Assembly (NCBI RefSeq): GCF_001921205.1
Contig: NZ_MSIE01000037.1
Coordinates: 62,001-126,000, forward strand
Length of the DNA stretch: 64,000 nucleotides
Direction of reading: 5' to 3'
From: Actinophytocola xanthii
Lineage (GTDB): Bacteria > Actinomycetota > Actinomycetes > Mycobacteriales > Pseudonocardiaceae
The notes below the pieces were generated by a model, which had not been told where the DNA came from, searched no databases, and worked only from the letters and a program-made list of their open reading frames with translations. Shown here piece by piece: positions 23,463 through 32,256 of this stretch; the stretch's first letter is position 1, and every line of letters begins with the position of its first letter. The position numbers and the translations under genes were made by a program.

Positions 23463-24608
23463 GTGACCGACGTGGTCTGGATCTTCCTGACGGCCGGCGC
23501 CCTGCTGCTCGGTCTCGTCGCCGGCTACTGGGTCGCCCGGCGCCGCACCCGACCGGCGGCCAACGCCCCGGCCGGGCCGTCCATCTCGGTCCTGGTCCAG
23601 CGGCTGGTCCAGTCCTCGCACAACGCGATCGTGATCCTCAACGAGTTCGCCGACGTCGTCCAGTACAACCAGCGCGCCGTCGAGCTGGGCGTCGTGCGCA
23701 ACCGCCGGGTGGACACCCGCACGAAGAAGGCCGCCGAGCTGGTCCTGGAGACCGGCGAGCCGGTCGAGATCGAGCTGTCCCCGGCCGAGCGCGGCGTCCA
23801 GTTCGGCCGCGGCCCCGAGGCGGTGCGCGGCGAGATCCGCCCGCTCGGCGACGGCTTCCTCGCCGTCGACGCGGCCGACGAGTCCGAGGCCGTGCGCCTG
23901 GAGGCCACCCGCCGGGACTTCGTCGCCAACGTCAGCCATGAGCTGAAGACGCCGGTCGGGGCGATGGCCCTGCTCGCCGAGGCCGTGCTGGACGCCGCCG
24001 ACGACCCCGAGGCGGTTCGTCGGTTCACCACGAAGGTGCTCCGCGAGGCCACCCGGCTCGGCACCCTGGTCACCGAGTTGATCGCGCTGTCGCGGCTGCA
24101 GGGTGCGGAGCGGTTGCCCGAGCTGAACCCGGTCGAGGTGGACGCCGTCGTGCGCGACGCGCTGTCCCGCACCCAGCTCGCCTCCGAGTCCACCGGGATC
24201 GAGGTCGCCACCGACCAGGACAGCTGCCTGCTCGTCGAGGGGGACCGGACGCTGCTCACCACCGCGCTGACCAATCTGCTGGAGAACGCCGTCGCCTACT
24301 CCCCGCCCGGGAGCCCGGTGTCGGTGAGCCGGAGGCTGGCTGGCGGGTACGTCGAGATCTCGGTCACCGACCGCGGCATCGGCATCCCCGCGGAGGAGCA
24401 GCAGCGGGTGTTCGAGCGGTTCTACCGCCTGGACAAGGCCAGGTCGCGCGCCACCGGCGGCACCGGGCTCGGGCTCGCGATCGTCAAGCACGTGGCGGCC
24501 AACCACGGCGGTGAGGTCAAGCTGTGGAGCCGGCCGGGCACCGGCTCCACGTTCACCCTGCGCATCCCCGCCCACCTCAACGGTTCGAACGATGGAGGAC
24601 AGCCGTGA
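23463..24608 (+). CDS. senX3: Sensor histidine kinase SenX3 (phosphate limitation)
   Basis: Membrane sensor of a two-component system that activates the phosphate-starvation response. The 381-residue protein has one N-terminal membrane segment (about 4-25), a PAS-like region (about 45-140), the HisKA domain with phospho-acceptor His159 in RDFVANVSHELKTP, and an HATPase domain (NLLENAVAYS, DRGIGIPAEEQ, GGTGLGLAIVKH). Its stop overlaps the regX3 GTG. The single membrane segment suggests sensing through partners such as PstSCAB and PhoU, as known for mycobacterial SenX3. Confidence 0.94.
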   Translation: MTDVVWIFLTAGALLLGLVAGYWVARRRTRPAANAPAGPSISVLVQRLVQSSHNAIVILNEFADVVQYNQRAVELGVVRNRRVDTRTKKAAELVLETGEPVEIELSPAERGVQFGRGPEAVRGEIRPLGDGFLAVDAADESEAVRLEATRRDFVANVSHELKTPVGAMALLAEAVLDAADDPEAVRRFTTKVLREATRLGTLVTELIALSRLQGAERLPELNPVEVDAVVRDALSRTQLASESTGIEVATDQDSCLLVEGDRTLLTTALTNLLENAVAYSPPGSPVSVSRRLAGGYVEISVTDRGIGIPAEEQQRVFERFYRLDKARSRATGGTGLGLAIVKHVAANHGGEVKLWSRPGTGSTFTLRIPAHLNGSNDGGQP

Positions 24609-25291
24609 CCAGGGTGCTCATCGTCGAGGACGAGGAGTCCTTCGCCGACCCGCTCGCGTTCCTGTTGCGGAAGGAGGGCTTCACAGCGGCGGTCGCGAGC
24701 ACGGGCCAGCAGGCGTTGGAGGAGTTCGACCGCAACGGCGCGGACATCGTGCTGCTCGACCTGATGCTGCCCGGGATGAGCGGTACCGACGTGTGCAAGG
24801 CGCTGCGTCAGCGCTCCACCGTGCCGGTGATCATGGTCACGGCCAGGGACAGCGAGATCGACAAGGTGGTGGGCCTGGAGATCGGCGCCGACGACTACGT
24901 CACCAAGCCCTACTCGGCGCGAGAGCTGATCGCGCGGGTGCGCGCGGTGCTGCGCCGGGGCGGGGAGACCGGCGAGGGCGAGCTGCTCCCCCAGGTGCTG
25001 GCCGCGGGGCCGGTGCGGATGGACGTGGAGCGGCACGTGGTCACCGTCGACGGCGGCGAGGTCTCGCTCCCGCTCAAGGAGTTCGACCTGCTCGAGTACC
25101 TGCTGCGCAACGTCGGCCGGGTGCTCACCCGGGGCCAGCTCATCGACCGGGTCTGGGGCGCGGACTACGTGGGGGACACCAAGACCCTCGACGTGCACGT
25201 CAAGCGGCTGCGGTCAAAGATCGAGCCGGACCCCGGCTCACCCCGGCACCTGGTCACCGTGCGCGGACTGGGCTACAAGTTCGAGTCGTGA
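24605..25291 (+). CDS. regX3: Response regulator RegX3
   Basis: OmpR/PhoB-type DNA-binding response regulator of 228 residues, partner of SenX3. The receiver domain has the acidic pair in VLIVEDEES, the phosphorylated Asp52 in LLDLMLPG, the conserved Thr (MVTARDS) and Lys (VTKPYSARE). The C-terminal winged helix is intact (LPLKEFDLLEYLLRNVGRVL, TLDVHVKRLRSKIE, VRGLGYKFE). The GTG start sits in the senX3 stop (GTGA). It probably regulates phosphate uptake genes outside this window. Confidence 0.95.
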   Translation: MTRVLIVEDEESFADPLAFLLRKEGFTAAVASTGQQALEEFDRNGADIVLLDLMLPGMSGTDVCKALRQRSTVPVIMVTARDSEIDKVVGLEIGADDYVTKPYSARELIARVRAVLRRGGETGEGELLPQVLAAGPVRMDVERHVVTVDGGEVSLPLKEFDLLEYLLRNVGRVLTRGQLIDRVWGADYVGDTKTLDVHVKRLRSKIEPDPGSPRHLVTVRGLGYKFES

Positions 25292-25348
25292 GCGAACGCG
25301 GCACGGGGCGAATCGTGCGTGAACGCTTCCCGGAACGCGACCTACCGG

Positions 25349-25354
25349 TAACCT
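25349..25354 (+). promoter_or_regulatory. Leaderless-type -10 box for ppx
   Basis: TAACCT lies 8 nt before the GTG at 25363. Confidence 0.45.
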
Positions 25355-25362
25355 AGCCCCCC

Positions 25363-26301
25363 GTGCGCCTAGGGGTCTTGGACGTCGGATCGAACACGGT
25401 CCACCTGCTCGTGGTCGACGCGCACCGCGGTGGCCACCCCACGCCGGCCAGCTCGGAGCGAACGGTGCTGCGGCTGGCCGAACGGTTGAACGCCGGCGGC
25501 GACCTGTCCGAGGAGGGTGCGGACGACCTCGTCCGCGCGGTCGCCGCGGCGAAGAAGTCCGCCCGCAAGCTGGGCTGCGAGGACCTGATGGCCTTCGCCA
25601 CCTCCGCGGTCCGCGACGCGGGCAACGCCGCCGAGGTGCTCGCCCGCGTTCACGACGAGACCGGCGTCGAGCTCCGCGTGCTCACCGGAACCGACGAGGC
25701 GCGGCTGACCTTCCTCGCCGCTCGCCGCTGGCTGGGTTGGTCGGCCGGCAACCTTCTTGTGCTCGACATCGGTGGCGGGTCACTCGAGGTCGCGATGGGC
25801 GTCGACGAGGAGCCCGCCTACGCCCGTTCGGTTCCTTTCGGCGCCGGGCGGCTCACGAGGGAGCGGTTCACCAGCGACCCGCCGAGCCGGGGGGAGGTCA
25901 CCGAGACCGCGGAATGGCTGGCCGAGCAGCTCGCGCCGGTCGGGAAGAAGCTCGCCAAGCAGGGGGTGCCGGATCGGGTGGTCGGCACCTCGAAGACGTT
26001 CCGCTCGCTGGCCAGGCTCACCGGCGCGGCCCCGTCCTCGGTCGGGCCGCGGGTTCGCCGGGTGCTCACCGAGCCGGGCCTGCGGCAGCTGATCGCGTTC
26101 ATCTCGCGCATGCCGGCCGCGGACCTCGCCGAGCTCGAGGGCGTCAGCCAGGGACGCGCTCCACAGCTGGTCGCCGGGGCACTGGTCGCCCGGGCGGCGA
26201 TGCTGGCGGTCGGCGTGCCGGAGCTCGAGATCTGCCCCTGGGCCCTCCGGGAGGGCGTGATCCTGCGCCGGTTGGACCGCGTCGACGGCGAGGACTCCTG
26301 A
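25363..26301 (+). CDS. ppx: Exopolyphosphatase / Ppx-GppA family phosphatase
   Basis: A 312-residue ASKHA-fold enzyme expected to hydrolyse polyphosphate or (p)ppGpp. Phosphate-binding loops are clear: VLDVGSNTVHLLVVDA at the N-terminus and LVLDIGGGSLEVAMG near residue 130. It is the short form, without the C-terminal HD-like domain, as in mycobacterial Ppx1 (Rv0496). Its position 70 bp after regX3 links it to phosphate control. Start GTG 25363. Confidence 0.92.
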   Translation: MRLGVLDVGSNTVHLLVVDAHRGGHPTPASSERTVLRLAERLNAGGDLSEEGADDLVRAVAAAKKSARKLGCEDLMAFATSAVRDAGNAAEVLARVHDETGVELRVLTGTDEARLTFLAARRWLGWSAGNLLVLDIGGGSLEVAMGVDEEPAYARSVPFGAGRLTRERFTSDPPSRGEVTETAEWLAEQLAPVGKKLAKQGVPDRVVGTSKTFRSLARLTGAAPSSVGPRVRRVLTEPGLRQLIAFISRMPAADLAELEGVSQGRAPQLVAGALVARAAMLAVGVPELEICPWALREGVILRRLDRVDGEDS

Positions 26302-26443
26302 TGCTTCGCGAAGATCACGTTCGGGCAGGATCCATAATGTTGGCTGTTCGATCGGTGGCCCATGACCGTGGGCCACGCCGCAAGCGCATCGATGCTGGAC
26401 GATTCGCTGGACGATTCGCCCGGTGCCGGGCACGGTGGAGCCA

Positions 26444-27868
26444 ATGAGTCACGAGGGCGGACCTGAACCAACTCAGCGCACTGTCGCCGAGTTGCTCGCC
26501 AAGTACGGCCAGGAGACGGGGGAGCGCGCGCCCCGTCGCCGCCGTCGGCGTGCCGACGACGTGGAGGACACGGGCGCCCAGGCCATCATCGAACGGGTGA
26601 TGTCGGAGAGCGGCGAGATGCCGGTCATCCGCGACGACACCCCGCCCCCCGAGCGCACCTCGCACCGGCACCGCCCCGACTTCCAGCGCCCGGCCGGAGA
26701 GCCTCCCCGCCGCCGTCAGCAGTCGCCCCCGCCGCCCCCGTCGCCCGGCCCGCCCACCGTGGCCACCCCGGGCCCGCTGGTGGGCCCGCCGTCCTCGCCG
26801 CGACTGCCGGCCGTCGGCCAGCCGCCCGAGTCGACCCGCCCGGTTCGCGGTGACCACCCCGGCGGAGGCCGTGGTGACCGGCCGTCCGGGGGACGCATCG
26901 CGCCCGGCGGTCCGCCCCCACCCGCACGCCGTCAGCCGCAGCCCTCGCAGCAGCTGCCCAAGCCCCAGCCCTCCCAGCAGCTGCCGAAGCCGCCCCAGCC
27001 GTCCCAACAGCTGCCCAAGCCGCAGCCGTCCCAGCAGCTACGCAAGCCGCCGGGCGGGCAACCCCCGGGGACTCGCAGCGGTATCCAGCCGTCCCTGCGT
27101 TCTCGGCTGGACGCGGACCCGCCGCCGCCCATGCCGCCGACCCAGACCATGGCACCGACCCCTCCGCCGCCGGAGCCGATGACCGAGGAGCTGCCGAGGG
27201 TTCCCACCTACCCCTCGATCGAGCCCGCGGCCGACCCGGAGGGCCCCACCCAGCTGCAGCCGGCGGTGCGGGACGAGGGCTACCGCGGCGGCTACCCGGA
27301 GCGGGGCCACCGGGACGAGGACTACGACCGCGACTTCGGCCGGGACACCGGTCGGGGCTTCGCCCGGGACGGCGTCCTGGACACGCCCGACCGCGAGCTC
27401 GACGGCGATCTTCGTGACGATCTCCGCGGGGAGCTCGAGGACAGCGGGACCGACCTCGCGGGTGCTCCGCCCTCCCGCCGCCGGCTGGGCCGGCGTCGGG
27501 AACGTGAGGTCGAGGACGGGGACCGCGCGTTCGACGACCTCGACGACCTCGACGACCTGGACGACCTGGACGACCTGGACGAGCTCGAGGACCGCGAGCC
27601 GGCCTCCGCCGCCAGGGAATGGCTGATCATGGCCGGTCAGCTCGCGCTCGGGGTGCTCGGCGGCGCGGCGGTGTGGCTCGGCTTCAACTGGCTGTGGGGT
27701 GCGCTTCCGCAGGCCGCGCTGGTGCTGGCGCTCGCGGTGATCGCGGGCATGGTGTTCATCGTCCGGAAGATCCGTCGGGCGGAGGACCTGCAGACCACGG
27801 TGTACGCGGTACTGGTCGGCCTGCTGGCCACCGTCTCCCCGGCGGCGTTGCTGCTGCTGAACCGCTGA
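26444..27868 (+). CDS. Proline/glutamine-rich membrane protein (Rv0497-like)
   Basis: A 474-residue protein with a short conserved N-terminus (TQRTVAELLAKYGQETGERA), a disordered Pro/Arg-rich middle, and a C-terminal block of two or three membrane segments from about residue 395. The middle holds four copies of a PQPSQQLPK-type unit (about 26935-27050) and a later acidic DDL repeat (27536-27575). The N-terminal motif AELLAKYG is shared with several actinobacterial membrane proteins at this locus. No catalytic motif is seen. ATG 26444 is preferred to the slightly earlier 26423. It is cotranscribed with the next gene (2-bp gap). Function unknown. Confidence 0.85.
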   Translation: MSHEGGPEPTQRTVAELLAKYGQETGERAPRRRRRRADDVEDTGAQAIIERVMSESGEMPVIRDDTPPPERTSHRHRPDFQRPAGEPPRRRQQSPPPPPSPGPPTVATPGPLVGPPSSPRLPAVGQPPESTRPVRGDHPGGGRGDRPSGGRIAPGGPPPPARRQPQPSQQLPKPQPSQQLPKPPQPSQQLPKPQPSQQLRKPPGGQPPGTRSGIQPSLRSRLDADPPPPMPPTQTMAPTPPPPEPMTEELPRVPTYPSIEPAADPEGPTQLQPAVRDEGYRGGYPERGHRDEDYDRDFGRDTGRGFARDGVLDTPDRELDGDLRDDLRGELEDSGTDLAGAPPSRRRLGRRREREVEDGDRAFDDLDDLDDLDDLDDLDELEDREPASAAREWLIMAGQLALGVLGGAAVWLGFNWLWGALPQAALVLALAVIAGMVFIVRKIRRAEDLQTTVYAVLVGLLATVSPAALLLLNR

Positions 27869-27870
27869 CG

Positions 27871-28695
27871 GTGGGGACCGCGCCGATCAGGGTGGGGCTG
27901 TCCACCGCCTCGGTCTGGCCGCAGTCGGCCACCGCCGGGTTCCGGCTCGCGGCCGAGCTCGGCTACGACGGCGTCGAGGTCATGGTCTGGGCCGACCCGA
28001 TCAGCCAGGACCCGGCCGCCCTTGGCCGCCGCTCCCGGCAGACCGGGGTGCCGGTGCTCGCCGTGCACGCGCCGTGCCTGCTGATCACCCAACGGATCTG
28101 GTCACCGCGGCCGGAGGAACGGTTGCGTCGATCGGTGCTGGCGGCGCAGGACCTCGGCGCGTCGACCGTGGTCGTGCATCCCCCGTTCCGCTGGCAGAAG
28201 CGCTACGCCGAGGGCTTCGTCGAACTGGTCGCCGAGCTCGAGGACTCGAGCGGGATCGCGGTGGCCGTGGAGAACATGTTCCCCGTGCGCCGCTTCGGCG
28301 GCGAGCTGTCGGCGTTCCACCCCTCGATCGACCCCACCGACGTCGGCCACCGGAACTACACCCTCGACCTGTCGCACACGGCCGCGGCGGGGGTGGACGC
28401 GGTCGAGCTCGCCCGCCGGATGGGCGCCAACCTGACCCACCTGCACCTCGCGGACGGCACCGGCGCCCCGCGCGACGAGCACCTCGTTCCCGGCCGGGGC
28501 ACGCAGCCGTGCGCGGAGGTCTGTGCGTCGGTCGCGGCCGCCGGGAGCACCGGGCAGGTGGTCGTGGAGATCAACACCCGGCGCGCCCGGGGCCAGGCCG
28601 AGCGCGCCGAGGACCTGCGCGAGGCGCTGCGGTTCGCCAGGCTGCACCTGGGCCAACGGCCGCCGACGGCGGACGACCGGACAACGGCACCATAA
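27871..28695 (+). CDS. Sugar phosphate isomerase/epimerase-type TIM barrel (Rv0498-like)
   Basis: A 274-residue xylose-isomerase-like TIM barrel (AP endonuclease 2 superfamily). Metal-ligand candidates appear at the expected strand ends: VENMFP, LDLSHTAAAG, LTHLHLADGTG and VVEINTRRA. The substrate is unknown. Start GTG 27871 lies 2 bp after the preceding stop, giving an operon with the Pro/Gln-rich membrane protein. The same pairing is conserved in mycobacteria. Confidence 0.9.
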   Translation: MGTAPIRVGLSTASVWPQSATAGFRLAAELGYDGVEVMVWADPISQDPAALGRRSRQTGVPVLAVHAPCLLITQRIWSPRPEERLRRSVLAAQDLGASTVVVHPPFRWQKRYAEGFVELVAELEDSSGIAVAVENMFPVRRFGGELSAFHPSIDPTDVGHRNYTLDLSHTAAAGVDAVELARRMGANLTHLHLADGTGAPRDEHLVPGRGTQPCAEVCASVAAAGSTGQVVVEINTRRARGQAERAEDLREALRFARLHLGQRPPTADDRTTAP

Positions 28696-28772
28696 GTGGC
28701 ACCGTAAAGTCTCGCTGCGAGGCACCCGTCGGATGGGGCGGGCCGCCCGATGTGCGTGGAATGGGAGCGTTC

Positions 28773-29699
28773 GTGAACCCGCTACGTAGCTTGATCCTGG
28801 CCGCGGCCGACAACGACGTGATCCGTCGTACGGTCGCGACCGCTCCGGTGAGCCGGGACGTGGTGCGCCGGTTCGTGGCCGGGGAGACCGTCGCCGACGC
28901 GATCGAGGTGACCAGACAGCTGGTCGACTCGGGGCTGACGGTGACGCTGGACCACCTGGGCGAGGACACCACCGATGCCGACCTCGCCGACCAGACCGTG
29001 CGTGCGTACCTGGAGCTCCTCGACGCGCTCTACGCCGAAGGCCTGGCCGCCGGGGCCGAGGTGAGCGTGAAGCTGACCGCGGTCGGCCAGCTGCTCGACG
29101 AGCAGCTCGCGCTGACGAACGCGGCGCGGATCTGCGCCGCCGCCGAGCAGTGCGGCACCACGGTGACCCTCGACATGGAGGACCACACCACCACCGACTC
29201 GACCCTGCGGGTGCTCGCGGAGCTGCGCCGGACCTGGCCCTCGGTCGGCGCGGTGCTACAGGCCTACCTGCACCGCACGGTCGGCGACTGCGCCCGGCTG
29301 GCGGGGACCGGCTCCCGGGTTCGGCTGTGCAAGGGCGCCTACGCCGAGCCGGCCGAGGTGGCCTACCAGGACATGCACGAGGTGAACCTGAGCTACGTGC
29401 GGTGCGTGAACACTCTCCTCGCCGGCGACGGTTACCCCATGTTCGCCACGCACGACCCGCGCCTGGTGCCGATCGTCGACGCCAGGGCGGAGGCCCACGG
29501 CAGGAAGCCGGGCGGCTTCGAGTTCCAGATGCTCTACGGCATCCGCCCGGAGGAGCAGCGCAGGCTCGCGGCGCTCGGGCACACCGTCCGGGTGTACGTG
29601 CCCTACGGCGTCCAGTGGTACGGCTACCTCATGCGCAGGCTGGCCGAGCGCCCGGCGAACACGGCGTTCTTCCTGCGTGCCCTGGTCTCCCGCTCCTGA
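28773..29699 (+). CDS. Proline dehydrogenase
   Basis: FAD-dependent, monofunctional PutA-type proline dehydrogenase oxidising proline to pyrroline-5-carboxylate at the inner face of the membrane. The 308-residue protein shows the barrel motifs VTLDHLGED, EVSVKLTAVGQLLDEQLAL, VTLDMEDHTTTD, LQAYLHRT, RLCKGAYAEPAEVA, FATHDPRL, FEFQMLYGIRPE and VPYGVQWYGYLMRRLAERPAN. GTG 28773 is preferred to ATG 28761 because GGGAG lies 5 nt before it. No P5C dehydrogenase is nearby, yet the proline synthesis gene proC lies 0.9 kb downstream, and mycobacteria carry this gene elsewhere. Confidence 0.94.
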   Translation: MNPLRSLILAAADNDVIRRTVATAPVSRDVVRRFVAGETVADAIEVTRQLVDSGLTVTLDHLGEDTTDADLADQTVRAYLELLDALYAEGLAAGAEVSVKLTAVGQLLDEQLALTNAARICAAAEQCGTTVTLDMEDHTTTDSTLRVLAELRRTWPSVGAVLQAYLHRTVGDCARLAGTGSRVRLCKGAYAEPAEVAYQDMHEVNLSYVRCVNTLLAGDGYPMFATHDPRLVPIVDARAEAHGRKPGGFEFQMLYGIRPEEQRRLAALGHTVRVYVPYGVQWYGYLMRRLAERPANTAFFLRALVSRS

Positions 29700-29757
29700 G
29701 ACGGCATTCTCGAACGCAAACTGATCAAGCTCGAACCAACGTGGCAGGCTAATAATC

Positions 29758-30603
29758 ATGAGCAGTCTTGCGGGCGATGCCCGCGGTGGGCCCGGTTCGT
29801 CCGTCGGCCCGTTCACCGCGGCCTCCCGGGTCCGTTCGCTCGGGGACGGAACCTTCACCGCCGATCTCGGCAACGCGTGGACCGTCGGCGGCAAGCCGCA
29901 CGGTGGCTTCCTGATGGCACTGCTCGCCAGAGCCGCGGTCGCGACCGCGGGCTCGGGCTCCCCGGTCGCCGACCCGCTCGCGGTGAGCGCCCAGTTCCTC
30001 CGGCCGCCCGAGGTCGGTCCGGTCCTGCTGCGAACCGACATCCGCAAGTCCGGCCGCCAGGCCACCGTCGTGTCGGTCCACCTCGAACAGCGGGGGCAGT
30101 CCTGCGTCGAGGGCGTGGTCACCACCGGGCGGCTGCCCAGGGAGCGGGCGGCCTGGTCCGACCTGCCCAACCAACCGGCCGAGCCGCCGGGCAACGCCGT
30201 GGACGTCGCGGCGCTGCCGATGGCGTCGGTGTTCCGGCTGACCACCGGGTGCGACGTCCGGCTCGACCCGAACGGCGCCGGCTTCCTGCACGGGCACGCC
30301 GGCGACCCGCCCCGGCTGCGGCTGTGGGTGCGCCCACGCGGTGAGCAGGTGGACCCGATGTTCGCCCTGCTGGCCGGGGATGTCTCGGTGCCCGTGACGT
30401 TCAACCTGGGCCGCTTCGGCTGGACGCCGACCGTCCAGCTGACCGGGCTGCTGCGCTCGCGCCCGGCACCCGGGTGGTTACGTGTGCAGGTGGACTGCCG
30501 CGCGGTGCACGGCGCCTGGTTCGACTCGGACGCGACGGTCGTGGACTCCACCGGGCGGCTGGTCTGTCAGGCCCGTCAGCTCGCCCTCTCCGCCCAGGGA
30601 TAG
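29758..30603 (+). CDS. Acyl-CoA thioesterase family protein (Rv0499-like)
   Basis: A 281-residue double-hotdog protein. The first hotdog holds AWTVGGKPHGGFLMALLARA and a strand series with VSAQFLRPPEVG; the second holds DPMFALLAGDVSVPVTFNLG and WLRVQVDCRAVHGAWFD. This arrangement matches actinobacterial TesB-like and PaaI-like thioesterases that hydrolyse acyl-CoAs. Specificity is unknown and the catalytic acid is not certain. It starts at ATG 29758 after an AT-rich stretch (ctaataatc) that may contain its -10. Confidence 0.85.
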   Translation: MSSLAGDARGGPGSSVGPFTAASRVRSLGDGTFTADLGNAWTVGGKPHGGFLMALLARAAVATAGSGSPVADPLAVSAQFLRPPEVGPVLLRTDIRKSGRQATVVSVHLEQRGQSCVEGVVTTGRLPRERAAWSDLPNQPAEPPGNAVDVAALPMASVFRLTTGCDVRLDPNGAGFLHGHAGDPPRLRLWVRPRGEQVDPMFALLAGDVSVPVTFNLGRFGWTPTVQLTGLLRSRPAPGWLRVQVDCRAVHGAWFDSDATVVDSTGRLVCQARQLALSAQG

Positions 30604-30642
30604 GGACCACCGACCCCCGGCGTGCGTGGCAGGCTGGTGCGC

Positions 30643-31467
30643 ATGACCAACGCGGACAAGCCCACCATCGCCGTGCTCGGGGCGGGCAAGATCGGGGAGG
30701 CCCTGCTGTCCGGCCTGCTTGCCGGGGGGCGACGGCCCGACGAGCTCATGTTCACCGAGCGCCACGGCGAGCGGGCGAGCGAGCTGACGAACCGGTACGG
30801 CATTCGCGCCGTGGACGTCGCCACCGCGGCGAAGGACGCGCGGGTCCTCGTGGTGGCGGTCAAGCCGCAGGACATCGAGCCGCTGCTGGACGAGCTCGCC
30901 CCGGCTGTGGGCGGGGACAGCCTGGTCGTGTCGCTCTGTGCCGGCCTGCCCACCTCGCTCTACGAGCGGCGGCTGCCCGACGGCGTCCCGGTTGTCCGGG
31001 TCATGCCGAACACGCCGATGGTCGTCGGCGAGGCGATGAGCGCGATCTCGCCCGGCCGGTTCGCGACCGCGGACCACCTGGCGGTGGTCGAGGAGCTGCT
31101 CGGCGTCGTCGGCCTGGTCGTGCGGGTGCCCGAGTCGCAGCAGGACGCCGTTACCGCCCTCTCCGGGTCCGGACCGGCCTACTTCTTCTTCCTGGTCGAG
31201 GCCATGATCGACGCCGGCATCCTGCTGGGGCTGCCGCGTGCGGTGTCGGAGAAGCTGATCATCCAGTCGGCGGTCGGCGCGGCGACCATGCTGGCCAGGA
31301 CCGGCGAGCACCCGGTCACCCTCCGGGAGGCGGTGACCTCGCCGGCCGGGACGACGATCATGGCCATCCGCGAGCTGGAGAACCACGGGGTGCGGGCGGC
31401 GCTGCTGGCCGCGATCGAGGCGGCCCACGACAGGTCCCAGGAGCTGGGACGACAGCACGAGGACTGA
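30643..31467 (+). CDS. proC: Pyrroline-5-carboxylate reductase
   Basis: Last enzyme of proline synthesis, reducing pyrroline-5-carboxylate with NAD(P)H. The 274-residue length matches the family. Visible are the Rossmann start (IAVLGAGKIGEALLSGLLAGG), VVAVKPQDIEPLLDEL, VRVMPNTPMVVGEAM, TALSGSGPAYFFFLVEAM, the conserved HPVTLREAVTSPAGTTI and an EL.NHGVR-type end. ATG 30643 is the domain start. Followed by the small HTH gene, as in mycobacteria (Rv0500-Rv0500A). Confidence 0.96.
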   Translation: MTNADKPTIAVLGAGKIGEALLSGLLAGGRRPDELMFTERHGERASELTNRYGIRAVDVATAAKDARVLVVAVKPQDIEPLLDELAPAVGGDSLVVSLCAGLPTSLYERRLPDGVPVVRVMPNTPMVVGEAMSAISPGRFATADHLAVVEELLGVVGLVVRVPESQQDAVTALSGSGPAYFFFLVEAMIDAGILLGLPRAVSEKLIIQSAVGAATMLARTGEHPVTLREAVTSPAGTTIMAIRELENHGVRAALLAAIEAAHDRSQELGRQHED

Positions 31468-31599
31468 CCGGGAGGTCGGAAAAGTCCTCCTCGAACGTCG
31501 CATCAGTCACACCAGTCCCGCTACTCTCGGGTGAAGCACGTGCGTGTCGATACCGTCGGTGGGGAAGCCGGCGGCGCGACGCGTGTCGAAGGGCTGGTG

Positions 31600-31821
31600 A
31601 TGATGCCGGCGAACACGAACGACCCCGAACATCCAGGACTTGCCCAGGTCCGGTTCCTGACCGTGGCCGAGGTGGCGACCCTGATGCGGGTGTCGAAGAT
31701 GACGGTGTACCGGCTCGTGCACAACGGCGAGCTGCCCGCGGTGCGGGTCGGGAAGTCGTTCCGGGTGCCCGAGAAGGCGGTCAACGACTACCTCCGCAGT
31801 GCCTACTTCGACGCCGGATGA
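31600..31821 (+). CDS. Excisionase-type helix-turn-helix protein (Rv0500A-like)
   Basis: A 73-residue MerR/excisionase-like DNA-binding protein. Nearly the whole conserved part is one HTH: FLTVAEVATLMRVSKMTVYR then LVHNGELPAVRVGKSFRVPE, ending SAYFDAG. The frame is open back to 31531, but the ATG at 31600 (or 31603) follows GAAGGG and gives the usual family length. Despite the family name there is no integrase near, and it is a conserved actinobacterial gene between proC and the bL37-type peptide, so a core regulatory role is likelier than phage excision. Confidence 0.9.
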   Translation: MMPANTNDPEHPGLAQVRFLTVAEVATLMRVSKMTVYRLVHNGELPAVRVGKSFRVPEKAVNDYLRSAYFDAG

Positions 31822-31975
31822 GGCGATCGGATAGCCGGTGACCGACCTCCATCACCCGCCGGGTAACCTTGACGACCGTTGCGCCTGGTTTTCTGAGCAC
31901 GTCCGTGACCTGACGGTCGAGTGGTCGTTGCCTGCCCCAGGCAAGATCGATCACCGACTACAGTGAAGGATCCGC

Positions 31976-32077
31976 ATGGGCTCGGTCATCAAGAAGCGCC
32001 GCAAGCGCATGTCGAAGAAGAAGCACCGCAAGCTTCTGCGCAAGACGCGAGTGCAGCGCCGCAAGCTGAAGAAGTAG
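31976..32077 (+). CDS. 33-residue AURKAIP1/COX24-domain ribosomal protein (bL37-type)
   Basis: A very small, extremely basic peptide: [19 protein letters not shown] followed by KLLRKTRVQ and RRKLKK, with about half the residues Lys or Arg. The sequence is the conserved actinobacterial peptide (Rv0500B-like) described as bL37 of the mycobacterial large ribosomal subunit. It lies between the excisionase-type HTH gene and the epimerase gene, the same order as in mycobacteria. A -10-like TACAGT lies at 31959-31964, and GAAGGA 5 nt before the ATG is a good ribosome binding site. Confidence 0.92.
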   Translation: MGSVIKKRRKRMSKKKHRKLLRKTRVQRRKLKK

Positions 32078-32256
32078 GACGCGCCGGGTCGCGGGTGCCA
32101 CCGAACGGGGGACATCCGCGAAACAGGCGTGTGAACCTACGTGAACCACTGGGCTACGGCAGCGGTTCGATCATGATTCTGGCGGTACGGTGGCTGGCGG
32201 GTCCGACACCGTGACAGCCGGATCGCCAGCAACCTGATCGATCCTCCCGGAGTCGC

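Noticed and set aside
31600-31821. Excisionase-type gene as a phage or integrative-element marker
   Set aside because: No integrase, attachment repeats or tRNA nearby, and the gene is conserved at this place next to proC in mycobacteria.
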